Source of the DNA: an uncultured Eubacteriales bacterium
GTDB lineage: Bacteria > Bacillota > Clostridia > Oscillospirales > Acutalibacteraceae
Direction of reading: 5' to 3'
Assembly: GCA_900316455.1 (NCBI GenBank)
Contig: ONCX01000010.1
Span: forward strand, 18,587-82,586
Length of the DNA stretch: 64,000 nt
The notes under the pieces were generated by a model. The model was not told the origin of the DNA. It worked only from the letters and a program-made list of their open reading frames with translations, and did not search any database. This document shows positions 8,840 through 17,956 of the stretch, in pieces. The stretch's first letter is position 1. Each line of letters opens with the position of its first letter. Position numbers and translations under genes: made by a program.

Positions 8840-9833
8840 AATTGCCGTTGACCCAGCCCTTTTTGGAGCCGGAAACGGTTATGTAATACCATTTTTCCCC
8901 GTTGACGGTCTTTACGTTCGTGAAGCTGTAGGAGGCGTTCTTTTTGACGGTGGTAACTATCTTGGAATTGGTTCCCGCTTCGCTGCGGACATTCAGCAGA
9001 GAAGCCGATACGGTCAGTTTACCGGAATCCGAGGAAGTGCCGCCTGTATTCTGAGACGATATGACGGTGACATAACCGCCATTGACCCAGCCGCTTATGG
9101 AATTGTTTATTTTGATATAATACCACGTTTCATTCTCGACTGTCCTGACATTGCTGAAGGAGTACACCTGATCCTTTTTGGCGAGAAAGACCTTTTTGGA
9201 GGAGGTGCTTGCGCCTTCGCGGACATTCAGCGCGGAGGCGGCGATGCGGAGCTTGCCGCTTGCCGCCTGTGAGGAGGCGTCGGGATTCTGACCGACGGTA
9301 ACGCTCTTTGCGTATTCGGCGCATATATATCCCACGCCGGAATCAGTGGTTATTTTGTACCATTTTGTACCGCCGGAGTCGGTGGACTGACCCTCCGCAA
9401 TGAACTTCTGTCCGGATTTGACGGTGGTTAAAATCCTGCCGCTCTTTGAAGCGGAGCTGCGTACATTCAAAAGAGCCGTGTTGACTTCGATTGCGTTCAC
9501 GGAGCCGTTTACGATTGAATCAATAAGACTGAGAGTCTTGCTGCCCGCTATGCCGTCGGCGGTAAGGCGGTAGTCCGACTGGAACTGCCTGACCGCGTTT
9601 TCGGTATCAACGTCGTATGTGCCGCCAGCCGATCCGCTTTTGAGGTAACCGAGACGTATGAGATTATTCTGGAGCTGTGTGACCTCGCTTCCGGTGGAAT
9701 TAAGCCGGAGCGAGGAGGAAGCCGAAACAGTGACTACCCCGTTCGGCATATACGCTTCCGGAACCAAAACGCAGGACGAGCCGATTATTGCTGCGGCAGC
9801 GAGGACTGCGGCTATTTTTTTGTAATTCATCAC
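8703..9833 (-). CDS. SH3b cell-wall protein, N-terminal part of the same gene
   Basis: This part has a signal peptide (MNYKKIAAVLAAAAIIGSS, cleavage after about residue 40), a PG_binding_1 domain (SEVTQLQNNLIRLGYL to GIAGSKTLSLI) and three SH3b repeats (ALLNVRSSAS, ALNVREGAST, LLNVRSEAGT), each ending in a WxxGxYV-type segment. After SGASDTTTTT the frame runs into unrelated residues. The other frame continues the protein (TGTKATTATAST and more SH3b domains), so the two reading frames are one gene of roughly 940 codons. One surplus base in the ACA-rich linker near 8800 explains the break. The start follows AAAGGGGCTG. The gene lies 17 bases after malic enzyme. Confidence 0.85.
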   Translation of the reverse strand: MMNYKKIAAVLAAAAIIGSSCVLVPEAYMPNGVVTVSASSSLRLNSTGSEVTQLQNNLIRLGYLKSGSAGGTYDVDTENAVRQFQSDYRLTADGIAGSKTLSLIDSIVNGSVNAIEVNTALLNVRSSASKSGRILTTVKSGQKFIAEGQSTDSGGTKWYKITTDSGVGYICAEYAKSVTVGQNPDASSQAASGKLRIAASALNVREGASTSSKKVFLAKKDQVYSFSNVRTVENETWYYIKINNSISGWVNGGYVTVISSQNTGGTSSDSGKLTVSASLLNVRSEAGTNSKIVTTVKKNASYSFTNVKTVNGEKWYYITVSGSKKGWVNGNYVVVSGASDTTTTTNRDKSDDCNSLHTKAVADRERQKTGYQRKSA

Positions 9834-9850
9834 GAAAAACAGCCCCTTTG

Positions 9851-11029
9851 TTAAATATTGATCCTTGCTACTCCGGACTCCACGGCAGCCTTTGCAACGG
9901 CGCGTGATACCCTTTCCACAACGCGCTTGTCAAGCGCGCTGGGAATTATGTATTCGGGAGAAAGCTCGCTGTCCTCTATAATTCCGGCGATGGCATAGGC
10001 TGCGGCGATTTTCATTTCGTCGTTGATATCCGAAGCCCTCACGTCAAGAGCGCCGCGGAATATTCCCGGGAAAGCCAGAACGTTGTTTATCTGGTTGGGG
10101 AAGTCGCTCCTGCCTGTGCCGACGACAGCGGCTCCGGCAGCCTTCGCCACGTCCGGCATAATTTCGGGAGTGGGATTTGCCATTGCGAATACCATCGCGC
10201 CCTCAGCCATCGACGAAACCATTTCGCCTGTCAGCACATTCGGAGCCGATAGCCCGATGAACACGTTCGCGCCGGCGACCGCCTCTTTAAGAGTGCCTTT
10301 GATGTGCGCGGAATTGGTTACTGTGGACATATAAGCCTGTTCGCTGTTGAGACGTTCGTCGCCCTCGCAGATAATGCCCTTGCTGTTGCACATTATGACT
10401 TCCCTCACGCCGAGAGACAGAAGCAGCTTGGTCACGGCAATGGCTGCCGCTCCCGCGCCGTTTACCGCGATTTTAAGCTCGGAGAGCTTTCTTCCCGTCA
10501 GACGGCAGGCGTTTATCATAGCGGCGGCGACGCATACAGCCGTACCGTGCTGATCGTCGTGGAATATCGGGATATCGCAGATTTTTTTGAGTCTGCGTTC
10601 GATTTCAAAGCATCTTGGCGCGGAAATATCCTCCAGATTCACGCCGCCGAAGCTTCCGGCTATCAGGGCGACGGTGTTTACAATGGTATCCACGTCGTTG
10701 GAGCGTATGCAGAGCGGAATTGCGTCCACGTCGCCGAATTTCTTGAAGAGGGCGCATTTGCCCTCCATAACGGGCATGCCCGCCTCCGGACCGATATTGC
10801 CCAGACCCAGCACCGCCGAGCCGTCGGTTATTACCGCGACAAGGTTGGAACGGCGCGTGAGATCATAGCTTTTGTTTATATCCTTCTGAATTTCAAGGCA
10901 GGGCTTTGCCACTCCCGGCGTATAGGCGAGCGAGAGATCCTCGCTCGTCTCCACGGGACAGCGCGTCACGACTTCTATTTTGCCCTTCCATTCGTAATGC
11001 TTTTTTAATGATTCCGACTGATAATCCAT
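9851..11029 (-). CDS. NAD-dependent malic enzyme
   Basis: This 392-residue enzyme is of the short bacterial malic enzyme type and oxidatively decarboxylates malate to pyruvate. It shows LAYTPGVAKPCLEI near the N-terminus, VAVITDGSAVLGLGNIGP, the metal-binding IFHDDQHGTAVC, and a Rossmann segment IAVNGAGAAAIAV followed by CNSKG. The order and length agree with the family. Cofactor preference cannot be read securely. The start follows AAAGGATAG. It lies 49 bases after the unknown gene ending at 11079 and probably shares its transcript. Confidence 0.93.
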   Translation of the reverse strand: MDYQSESLKKHYEWKGKIEVVTRCPVETSEDLSLAYTPGVAKPCLEIQKDINKSYDLTRRSNLVAVITDGSAVLGLGNIGPEAGMPVMEGKCALFKKFGDVDAIPLCIRSNDVDTIVNTVALIAGSFGGVNLEDISAPRCFEIERRLKKICDIPIFHDDQHGTAVCVAAAMINACRLTGRKLSELKIAVNGAGAAAIAVTKLLLSLGVREVIMCNSKGIICEGDERLNSEQAYMSTVTNSAHIKGTLKEAVAGANVFIGLSAPNVLTGEMVSSMAEGAMVFAMANPTPEIMPDVAKAAGAAVVGTGRSDFPNQINNVLAFPGIFRGALDVRASDINDEMKIAAAYAIAGIIEDSELSPEYIIPSALDKRVVERVSRAVAKAAVESGVARINI

Positions 11030-11078
11030 TTATAACTATCCTTTCACCACGTAATGAATCCCGTTTGATTGTGTCAGA

Positions 11079-12005
11079 TTACTTCTTTTTGTTTGACTTT
11101 GTTTTTGACTTTGGCTTGACCTCTTCAAACTCGCTCCCCTTGACTTTGTAGGTGAATTTCTGGACAGCCTTGCCGGTTTTGTAATCTGTTTTGGTATAGA
11201 CGACTGTTCCGGAGCCTTCCTCGTCGCCGGCTTTCCATTCCTGACTGTAGACATAGCGGACGCCGTCCTCTATATTCTCGAAATTGCCGACGTACAGACC
11301 GTATTCAGGGTGAAGCTCATAGAGCGCGTTTTCCACCTCGCTGGAAACGCCGAAGTCGCTGAGAAGCTTGAAGTCCTCATCGGCGAAGGAGCTGATCTTG
11401 GCTTCTCTGCCGATAACCTTGAGATATGCCTCCGCGTATGCCTCGCACTGTCTGAGCATGGAATCCGTCAGCTCGCTGTCAGTGGGAGCGTCTATAGCCT
11501 TTTTTGCGAGAGCGGCGGGGAACATATTCCTGACCGACGGCACGAACTGACCGCCGTCCTTGGCTTCCTGAGCGTCTTTGAATATGTATCTGCCGTCCTT
11601 AACGTCGAACTGAATAAGGGTGGGAACGCAGGAAGCGCCGGTGTTGTCCACGAGAATTCCGTTTACAAAGCCGTAGCCGGAATATCCGCAAAGCGCGTAG
11701 ACCTCAACGTGACTGTCGTTTTTACTGAAGCCGAGTACCATGTGGCTTTCGCCCATGCATTCGCTTCCGAAGAAGCTTTTGCTGCCGCCGACCGCGGCGT
11801 ACCTGTAGGTTTTGCCGTCGATAGTCACATCGGACGGCGACACATGCTCGCGCGCGAAAATACTGAGCGCTACCGCCTCGTCAAGCTCGGCGGGAACGTC
11901 GGTGCTGTAGGTCTTGGGATTGAACGCCGAGACGAAAACCGCCGCGACTATGGCGACTATGCCGATGCAGATGAATCCCATTGCGAATTTCTTGTTGTTA
12001 AGCAT
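11079..12005 (-). CDS. Membrane-anchored hypothetical protein
   Basis: I do not recognise a family. The 308 residues begin with an uncleaved-looking membrane anchor (KKFAMGFICIGIVAIVAAVFVSAF), followed by an extracytoplasmic domain of about 260 residues and a very basic lysine-rich end (KPKSKTKSNKKK). A central segment has paired Gly/Tyr-rich strands (YALCGYSGYGFVNGILV). It is first in an apparent transcript with malic enzyme and has its own strong promoter. The lysine tail may bind wall or membrane phosphates, but that is inference. Confidence 0.75.
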   Translation of the reverse strand: MLNNKKFAMGFICIGIVAIVAAVFVSAFNPKTYSTDVPAELDEAVALSIFAREHVSPSDVTIDGKTYRYAAVGGSKSFFGSECMGESHMVLGFSKNDSHVEVYALCGYSGYGFVNGILVDNTGASCVPTLIQFDVKDGRYIFKDAQEAKDGGQFVPSVRNMFPAALAKKAIDAPTDSELTDSMLRQCEAYAEAYLKVIGREAKISSFADEDFKLLSDFGVSSEVENALYELHPEYGLYVGNFENIEDGVRYVYSQEWKAGDEEGSGTVVYTKTDYKTGKAVQKFTYKVKGSEFEEVKPKSKTKSNKKK

Positions 12006-12063
12006 GATGAATGCCCCTTTCAGATTTTTTACGGTATGCCTGTCCGCCTTCTCTCATAGAATT

Positions 12064-12092
12064 ATTTTAATACATCCGGCACGCAATGTCAA
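12064..12092 (-). promoter_or_regulatory. Sigma-A promoter
   Basis: On the minus strand TTGACA (12092-12087) and TAAAAT (12069-12064) are separated by 17 bases. It reads into the gene starting at 12005 and lies just beyond the end of pheA, so the aro operon and this unit have separate promoters. Confidence 0.75.
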
Positions 12093-12116
12093 CACACTTT
12101 TGAAAGCTAAGGGAAA

Positions 12117-13289
12117 TCAATAATTTCCGAGGAATTTAAAATAGCTCATTTCAGTGCTGAGGGAGCATATCAGCGCGCAAACGCGCTCGTCGTGTACGTT
12201 GCCGTTGAAATCAAGATAGAAACGGTACTGGAAATTCTGACCTCTGAGGGGACGGGATTCTATCTTGGATATATTCATACCGTTGGCGGCGAATCTCGAC
12301 AGCACGCGGTAAAGACTTCCCGTGCGGTGGGGAAGCGTGAACGTAAGGCTGATCTTGTCCGCGCCGTCGCGGATCACCATGTGCTTTGAAATGATAATGA
12401 AGCGGGTCTGATTGCCGTCGATATCCTGAATTCCCTCGTCTAAGATGTCAAGACCGAACTGCTTTCCGGCAACTCCGGAAGCTATAGCCGCCTTTGTGGG
12501 ATCGTTCCAGCGCGCGACGTTCTTTGCGGCGACGGCGTTGTTGCTGTACTCGTTGGTATTGAAGCCGTGGGTCTGAATGTACCTTGCGCACTGGGCGAGC
12601 GCCTGCGGGTGCGCGTAGACCTCCTTTATTCCGTCAGGGCTTGCGCCCTTGGGAGCGAGAAGGCAGTGATTTATCGCAACGTCCGTCTCGCCCACAATAT
12701 AGAACCCGTGAAGCGTGAGCAGGTCGTAAACGTCGTTGACCGCGCCGGCGGTGGTGTTTTCGAGAGGAAGCACGCCGAAATCCGCGTACTCCTCGGTCAC
12801 TGCGTCGAATACGTCACGGAATCCGGGGAAGAACACCGGCTCCGCGTCCTCGCCGAAGAACTGCTTTGCGGCGAGATGCGAATAAGCGCCGGACGTTCCC
12901 TGACAGGCTATTTTGGAGCCTTTGATTATCTTACCGGCGGTGAGGAATTTCTTGCGGAGCTTGCCGTCGTCGCCGTAGAGAAGCATCTGCTGATAGGTGC
13001 AGCTTATGTCGATGAGCGTAGCCATGAGAGTTCTCGCGCCGCCGCCGAATTCGCCCCCCTCGGCTTCGACCCGCTTGAGGATAGCCTGTTCGCGTTCGGG
13101 CTGAATGATGGGTGCGCCGGTTCGCTTTTTTATCGCGGCGACCTTTCCCGCAACGTGCATTCTGCGGACAAAAAGCTCAAGAAGCTGTTTGTCTATCTCG
13201 TCAATCTCTCCGCGAACGTCGTCAAGTCCGAAGTCCTCCGGAATGTCCGGAAGACCGGACATGCTGAAATTACTACCGGAAATGCTCAC
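12117..13289 (-). CDS. pheA: Bifunctional chorismate mutase / prephenate dehydratase
   Basis: This 390-residue P-protein converts chorismate to prephenate and then to phenylpyruvate. The chorismate mutase helix bundle covers about residues 25-110 (EIDEIDKQLLELFVRRM). The prephenate dehydratase domain runs from GTSGAYSHLAA to the typical NQTRFIIIS. A C-terminal ACT domain follows (GSLYRVLSRFAANGMNISKIESRP), whose ESRP motif binds the feedback inhibitor phenylalanine. The start is a GTG overlapping the aroC stop as GTGA, behind GGAGG, so translation is coupled. It is the last gene of the tyrA-aroB-aroA-aroC-pheA operon. Confidence 0.95.
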   Translation of the reverse strand: MSISGSNFSMSGLPDIPEDFGLDDVRGEIDEIDKQLLELFVRRMHVAGKVAAIKKRTGAPIIQPEREQAILKRVEAEGGEFGGGARTLMATLIDISCTYQQMLLYGDDGKLRKKFLTAGKIIKGSKIACQGTSGAYSHLAAKQFFGEDAEPVFFPGFRDVFDAVTEEYADFGVLPLENTTAGAVNDVYDLLTLHGFYIVGETDVAINHCLLAPKGASPDGIKEVYAHPQALAQCARYIQTHGFNTNEYSNNAVAAKNVARWNDPTKAAIASGVAGKQFGLDILDEGIQDIDGNQTRFIIISKHMVIRDGADKISLTFTLPHRTGSLYRVLSRFAANGMNISKIESRPLRGQNFQYRFYLDFNGNVHDERVCALICSLSTEMSYFKFLGNY

Positions 13290-14374
13290 AGTCTGCCAAC
13301 CTCCTTCATAAGCTCGGCAAGACCGATTGCGACAGCCGATTCGATTGCGGGAAGTGCGCGTGGAACTATGCAGGGATCATGTCTGCCGCCAACAGTGAGG
13401 ATAGCGTCGCGCTGCTCCTTGAGGTCAACGGTGTGCTGCTCCTGCGATATTGACGGAGTGGGCTTGACGGCGGCGCGGAGTATTATCGGCATGCCGTCGG
13501 AAATGCCGCCGAGGATTCCGCCGCAGACATTGCGCGTGGTGATAACGCGGTTACCGGCGATGGTGAAGGGGTCGTTGGACTCGCTGCCCCTCATTCTGGC
13601 GACGTCGAAGCCCGCGCCGAATTCCACGCCCTTGACAGCCGGAACGCCGTAAACGATGGAGGCAAGCACATTCTCAACGCCGCCGAACATCGGGGAGCCT
13701 ATGCCCGCCGGAACGCCCACAGCCGCGATTTCCACAATGCCGCCGACGCTGTCGTGATCGCTGCGGGCGTCGTCGATTCTGCGGCGCATACCCCTTTCGG
13801 CTTCCGGACGGTTGAGGGCGAAGAATCTCTCCTGAAGCCGGAGAAGCTGCTCGGCGTTTACCGAAACGGGGTCGAACGGATCGTCATACATATTCCCGAT
13901 GGCGTATATATGTCCGCCGACGGTCACGCCCCTGCGCGCAAGTATCTGACGGCATACGGCTCCCGCGAATGTAAGGGGCGCGGTGAGCCTTCCGCTGAAA
14001 TGACCTCCGCCGCGCACGTCGTTGTAGCCGTTGTAGCGGACCGCGCCGGTGTAATCGGCGTGTCCCGGACGCGGCAGGCGCTGCAGCTTGTCGTAATCCA
14101 CCGAGCGCGTGTTGGAATTTTCGATGACGGCGCACAAGGGCGCGCCTGTGGTTACGTTGTTAAGTATACCTGAGCATACCTCCGGCATGTCCTCCTCCTT
14201 GCGCGGGGTGGAAGATGAATCGTTGCCGGGTGCGCGGCGGTTCATCTGGAACTGTATCTCGTCAAAATCAAGCTCCTCGCCGGCGGGGAGACCGTCGATC
14301 ACCACGCCTATGCCGACTCCGTGGCTTTCGCCGAATATTGATATTTTTATGTTATTTCCCCAAGTCGATGACAT
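13286..14374 (-). CDS. aroC: Chorismate synthase
   Basis: The 362-residue enzyme makes chorismate from 5-enolpyruvylshikimate-3-phosphate and uses reduced FMN. The N-terminus shows the signature GESHGVGIGVVIDGLPAG. RPGHADYTGAVRY and DVRGGGHFSGRLTAPL are the other family signatures. The start is the ATG at 14374, preceded by GGAGG; it lies 23 bases inside the end of aroA. The open frame extends 11 codons further, but that start lacks a ribosome site. It sits between aroA and pheA in the aromatic operon. Confidence 0.96.
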   Translation of the reverse strand: MSSTWGNNIKISIFGESHGVGIGVVIDGLPAGEELDFDEIQFQMNRRAPGNDSSSTPRKEEDMPEVCSGILNNVTTGAPLCAVIENSNTRSVDYDKLQRLPRPGHADYTGAVRYNGYNDVRGGGHFSGRLTAPLTFAGAVCRQILARRGVTVGGHIYAIGNMYDDPFDPVSVNAEQLLRLQERFFALNRPEAERGMRRRIDDARSDHDSVGGIVEIAAVGVPAGIGSPMFGGVENVLASIVYGVPAVKGVEFGAGFDVARMRGSESNDPFTIAGNRVITTRNVCGGILGGISDGMPIILRAAVKPTPSISQEQHTVDLKEQRDAILTVGGRHDPCIVPRALPAIESAVAIGLAELMKEVGRL

Positions 14375-15665
14375 TTGCCTTACCTCCAAGAGAATTATAT
14401 ACTTCAAAGAATGACGGATAGCTTTTGCGGACGCTGCGGGGCGTCGTTATGGTAATCTCCCCGTCCGCGCAGAGAGCGCCGATTGCCGCGGACATGACGA
14501 TTCTGTGATCGCTGTAGCCGTGGACAGTGCCGCCTCTGAACCGCTTTACGCCGTGAATTACAAGCCCGTCGCGGTCGGGAGTGACCTCTGCCCTGCCGCC
14601 GAGCGAATTAATCATTGCGGCTGTGGAAGCGAGACGGTCGCTTTCCTTGATGCGCAGCCTTTCGGCGTGTTCTATGACGGTAGTGCCCTCGCAGAGCGCG
14701 GCGCATACCGCGAGACAAGGCACGAGGTCGGGAATCTGCCGCGCGTCGATGCGCTGTGCGCGGAGTATTCCGCTCCCGACGGTTATCTCGTCGTGACTAA
14801 GCTCTATTTCCGCGCCGAATTTACGGAACAGCTCAACAGCCGCCCTGTCGCCCTGCACTGAATCAAGACGCAGACCGCGCAGGGTGAGCCGGCTGCCGAG
14901 TGCGCCTGCGGCGAGGAAAAATCCTGCCTGCGACCAGTCGCCCTCTATGGAATAATTCCGTGCGGAATATCTCTGACCTCCGGCAATGAACCAGCCGTTT
15001 TCGGCGGGAATGACCTCAACGCCGAAATCCGACATACAGCGCAAGGTCATATCGACATAAGCCGAGGACTGCAGCGGGGTTGTGAGGGTAATGCTGCTGT
15101 CGCCTTCGCAAAGCGGGAGCGCCATGAGCATTCCCGTGATGAACTGGGAGCTTATGTCGCCTGGCATTCTGTAATTTCCGGAGCGAAGCCTTCCTCTGCA
15201 AACGAGGGGAAGTCCGCCGTCCGAGACGCATTCCACGCCCGCCTGAGGGAGAAGCTCGCCGTACAGTCCGACCGGACGTGAAACAAGCGTGCCGCTGCCA
15301 ACAAAACGCCCGTTGATTCCGGCGGCGCAGGCGATGGGAATGATGAATCTGAGCGTGGAGCCGGACTCGATACAGTTCACGGTTACAGGCTCGTCAAGAC
15401 CGTCTCCGTAACGACCGCCTATGCCGTCTATCGTGAGCGTATCGCCCGAAAGCTCCGCAGACGCGCCAAGAGCGGAAACGGCGTTGAGCGTCGCCCGCAT
15501 GTCGTCGGAAAGCTCGATAGGCGAAAGGACGCTTCTACCTTCGGCGAGCGCGGCGCAGAGAATCGCCCTGTGCGCCGCGCTCTTTGAGGGCGGAATGTTC
15601 ACCGTGCCGCAAAGCGAGCCGCCTCCGGAAATCCTGCATACCGATTCGTTTGTAAAAAGGCTCAT
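14352..15665 (-). CDS. aroA: EPSP synthase (3-phosphoshikimate 1-carboxyvinyltransferase)
   Basis: The protein has 437 residues and transfers the enolpyruvyl group from PEP to shikimate-3-phosphate. It shows PPSKSAAHRAILCAALA near the N-terminus, SGSTLRFIIPIAC, and the C-terminal-domain signature RLRIKESDRLAS. SGSTLRF in place of the common SGTxxR and ALAEGRS are worth noting for herbicide class, which cannot be assigned here. The ATG overlaps the aroB stop by four bases, indicating coupled translation. Confidence 0.95.
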   Translation of the reverse strand: MSLFTNESVCRISGGGSLCGTVNIPPSKSAAHRAILCAALAEGRSVLSPIELSDDMRATLNAVSALGASAELSGDTLTIDGIGGRYGDGLDEPVTVNCIESGSTLRFIIPIACAAGINGRFVGSGTLVSRPVGLYGELLPQAGVECVSDGGLPLVCRGRLRSGNYRMPGDISSQFITGMLMALPLCEGDSSITLTTPLQSSAYVDMTLRCMSDFGVEVIPAENGWFIAGGQRYSARNYSIEGDWSQAGFFLAAGALGSRLTLRGLRLDSVQGDRAAVELFRKFGAEIELSHDEITVGSGILRAQRIDARQIPDLVPCLAVCAALCEGTTVIEHAERLRIKESDRLASTAAMINSLGGRAEVTPDRDGLVIHGVKRFRGGTVHGYSDHRIVMSAAIGALCADGEITITTPRSVRKSYPSFFEVYNSLGGKANVIDLGK

Positions 15666-16747
15666 GAGTCCATTCCTTTCCGTATAAAATCAGGCAACCC
15701 GTCGCATCTTATCTTATGCACAAAGGAATCGCCTATATCCCGCAGCAGAACTATATTCATAAATTCGCCGCGCCGTTTTTTGTCAAGCATAGCCGCCGAG
15801 CAGAGCTGTCCGGTCGTGAATCCGCATTTTGTGGGCATTCCGCATTTTTCGAGAAGACGGGCTATCCTGTCGGAGACTCCGCGTGCGGAAAGTCCGGCGG
15901 CTTCTCCCGCGCGCGCCATAATCAGCATACCCACGCCCACAGCCTCGCCATGAGCGATCCCCTTATAGCAGGCGCATTTTTCGATGGCGTGACCCATTGT
16001 GTGACCGAAATTGAGCAGCATTCTCTCGCCGGACTCCCTTTCGTCACGTTCGACTACGCCGGCTTTGATTTCGATGGAACGTGCCGTCAGCTCTTCTATC
16101 ATATCCGGATCCGTCCCGTGCTTTTCGAGCAATTCAAAAAGCTGCGCGGACTTGATGCACCCGTGCTTGATAATCTCGCCGAAGCCGTCGGTAACGTAGC
16201 GGCGGGGAAGCGTTGAGAGCGTTGCGGAGTCGATCAGCACAAGGCGCGGCTGGTGAAAACTGCCGACAAGATTCTTGCCGCAATCGAGATCTATGCCCGT
16301 CTTGCCGCCAACGGAGCTGTCGTTCTGGGAGAGGACGGTGGTGGGAATCTGTATAAAATCAATGCCGCGCAGATAAGTCGCCGCGGCGAACCCGCACATG
16401 TCGCCCGTCACGCCGCCGCCGAGAGCCACCGCGAAATCGCTGCGGGTGAGTTCCGCGCCCGTGAACGCCTCATACATTCCCACGACAGCCGGAAGCCGCT
16501 TGTTTTCCTCTCCCGCCGGAAACACATGGATATAAGCCGCATATCCGGCGGACACGAGCGAATCCCTGACATTTTCAGCGTAAAGCGGGGCAACGTTGCT
16601 GTCGGAAACTATCACGCACCGTGCCGCCTTCGGCAGGATTTCCCTTATCATTTTCCCGCAGTCATTCAGGATTCCTCTCCGGATAACAACGTCGTAGGGT
16701 CTGCCTGTATTGACATGAATGGTTCCTGTGAATGACATGGAGTTCAT
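15662..16747 (-). CDS. aroB: 3-dehydroquinate synthase
   Basis: The 361-residue NAD- and metal-dependent enzyme cyclises DAHP to 3-dehydroquinate. The NAD-binding motif GGGVTGDMCGFAAATYLRGI is intact, as are VGGKTGIDLDCGKNLVGSFHQP and the metal-binding LNFGHTMGHAIEK and HGEAVGVGM histidines. The start ATG overlaps the tyrA stop by four bases. It is second in the aromatic operon. The aroF/G-type DAHP synthase and the dehydroquinase that would complete the pathway are not in this window. Confidence 0.96.
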   Translation of the reverse strand: MNSMSFTGTIHVNTGRPYDVVIRRGILNDCGKMIREILPKAARCVIVSDSNVAPLYAENVRDSLVSAGYAAYIHVFPAGEENKRLPAVVGMYEAFTGAELTRSDFAVALGGGVTGDMCGFAAATYLRGIDFIQIPTTVLSQNDSSVGGKTGIDLDCGKNLVGSFHQPRLVLIDSATLSTLPRRYVTDGFGEIIKHGCIKSAQLFELLEKHGTDPDMIEELTARSIEIKAGVVERDERESGERMLLNFGHTMGHAIEKCACYKGIAHGEAVGVGMLIMARAGEAAGLSARGVSDRIARLLEKCGMPTKCGFTTGQLCSAAMLDKKRRGEFMNIVLLRDIGDSFVHKIRCDGLPDFIRKGMDS

Positions 16748-17598
16748 TCGCCGAGCATCTCCTTTACCATACGGCCCCTGCCGAGTATTTTTTCAAGCGT
16801 TTCACGGTCGTCCGCCTTGATTGCGTCGCACATTTCGGTGATATTCCTGATGAGCAGGTCAAGCTCCTGCGTCAGCGCGTCGGAATTCTGGAGAAAAAGC
16901 TCCGCCCAGAGATGCTCGTTGAGCCTTGCCACGCGGGAAACGTCGCGGTAGCTTCCGGCTGAGAATCCCCTGTGTTTAAGGCACTGAGGACTCTGCACAT
17001 AGGCATTTGCCAGCACATGCGGCAGCTGCGAGGTAAAAGCGATCATGCGGTCGTGTTCCTCAGGCGAGCATACCACATGCATTCCGAATCCAAGCTCGGC
17101 GGCGAAGCGTCCGAGCCAATCCACCTCTTCCCTTGAAGAATCGTCCGTGGGTGTGATAATAAAGCTTGCGCCGTCGAATAGGGCAGCCTCGCTGTTTGCG
17201 TAACCGCTTTTTTCCTTGCCCGCCATAGGGTGCGCGCCGACGAATACGAACCCGTATTTACGGGCTATGGGGGGCATATTCCTGCATATGTAGCGTTTGA
17301 TGCCCGAAACGTCGATCACCAGAGCGCCCTTTCTTACTTTGCTTCCGATGGACTCCATATATTCCACAGCCTCTTCGGGGTAAAGACCGAGAATAATCAT
17401 ATCCGCCTTAGCGATATTCCCTTCCGTAAGCTCCTCATGAACCGCGCCGTCCGCGATTGCCGTGAGAAGCGTTTGACGTGTGCGGTTTTGCGCCATGACA
17501 TGATAATCTGTTCTCTCGGATATCGCCTTCGCAAGCGAACCTCCGATAAGTCCCAGACCGATTATAGCTATATTTTTTATTTGATTCATTTTTTCCAT
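16744..17598 (-). CDS. tyrA: Prephenate dehydrogenase
   Basis: The 284-residue enzyme oxidises prephenate to 4-hydroxyphenylpyruvate for tyrosine. It has an N-terminal Rossmann motif IAIIGLGLIGGSLAKAI, the prephenate-binding region VGAHPMAGKEKSGY, and the family helix FTSQLPHVLANAY. No C-terminal ACT domain is present. The frame is open to 17646, but the promoter -10 box occupies 17642-17647, so the ATG at 17598 behind GCAGGTC is the sensible start. It is the first gene of the operon. Confidence 0.93.
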   Translation of the reverse strand: MEKMNQIKNIAIIGLGLIGGSLAKAISERTDYHVMAQNRTRQTLLTAIADGAVHEELTEGNIAKADMIILGLYPEEAVEYMESIGSKVRKGALVIDVSGIKRYICRNMPPIARKYGFVFVGAHPMAGKEKSGYANSEAALFDGASFIITPTDDSSREEVDWLGRFAAELGFGMHVVCSPEEHDRMIAFTSQLPHVLANAYVQSPQCLKHRGFSAGSYRDVSRVARLNEHLWAELFLQNSDALTQELDLLIRNITEMCDAIKADDRETLEKILGRGRMVKEMLGE

Positions 17599-17641
17599 GA
17601 ATAAGACCTGCTTCCGGTTATTAAAAATACGGTTGTTCCTT

Positions 17642-17670
17642 ATCATACTAAATTATAAGTAAAATGTCAA
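17642..17670 (-). promoter_or_regulatory. Promoter of the aromatic amino acid operon
   Basis: On the minus strand TTGACA (17670-17665) and TATGAT (17647-17642) are separated by exactly 17 bases. The leader before tyrA is only about 35 bases, so there is no room for a T-box or an attenuator between promoter and gene. The 230 bases upstream (17671-17903) hold no gene I can support. Confidence 0.85.
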
Positions 17671-17903
17671 GCACCTGAATAATGCGAGGATATTAAAAAA
17701 AGAGGCAGTAAGTGCGCGGATCGCCTGAGGGCGATATTCAGCTCCCCGACGCGGGAAACGCGGCAAAAGCCCGGACGCGGGAAAAGATTTTCCCGTATAA
17801 ACAGGCGTAAATTCGTCAGATAATCCAGTCCATATCCAGCCGCGCCCCGCGCCAGACCCTTTTTTCAGAAGCATGTAAAGGCTGTAATTCAGATTGTGAA
17901 CGC

Positions 17904-17956
17904 AAAAAGCCGCGTTCGTCACTGTGCCTTTGGAGGAAATGAACGCGGCTTTTTTT
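17904..17956 (-). terminator. Terminator after YtvI-like gene
   Basis: AAAAAGCCGCGTTC and GAACGCGGCTTTTTTT form a strong stem with a loop of about 23 bases. It overlaps the stop of the minus-strand gene ending at 17955 and has T-runs on both sides. Confidence 0.85.

Noticed and set aside
17671-17903. T-box or tryptophan/tyrosine leader upstream of the aro operon
   Set aside because: The promoter lies downstream of this stretch, and no T-box core motif is visible.
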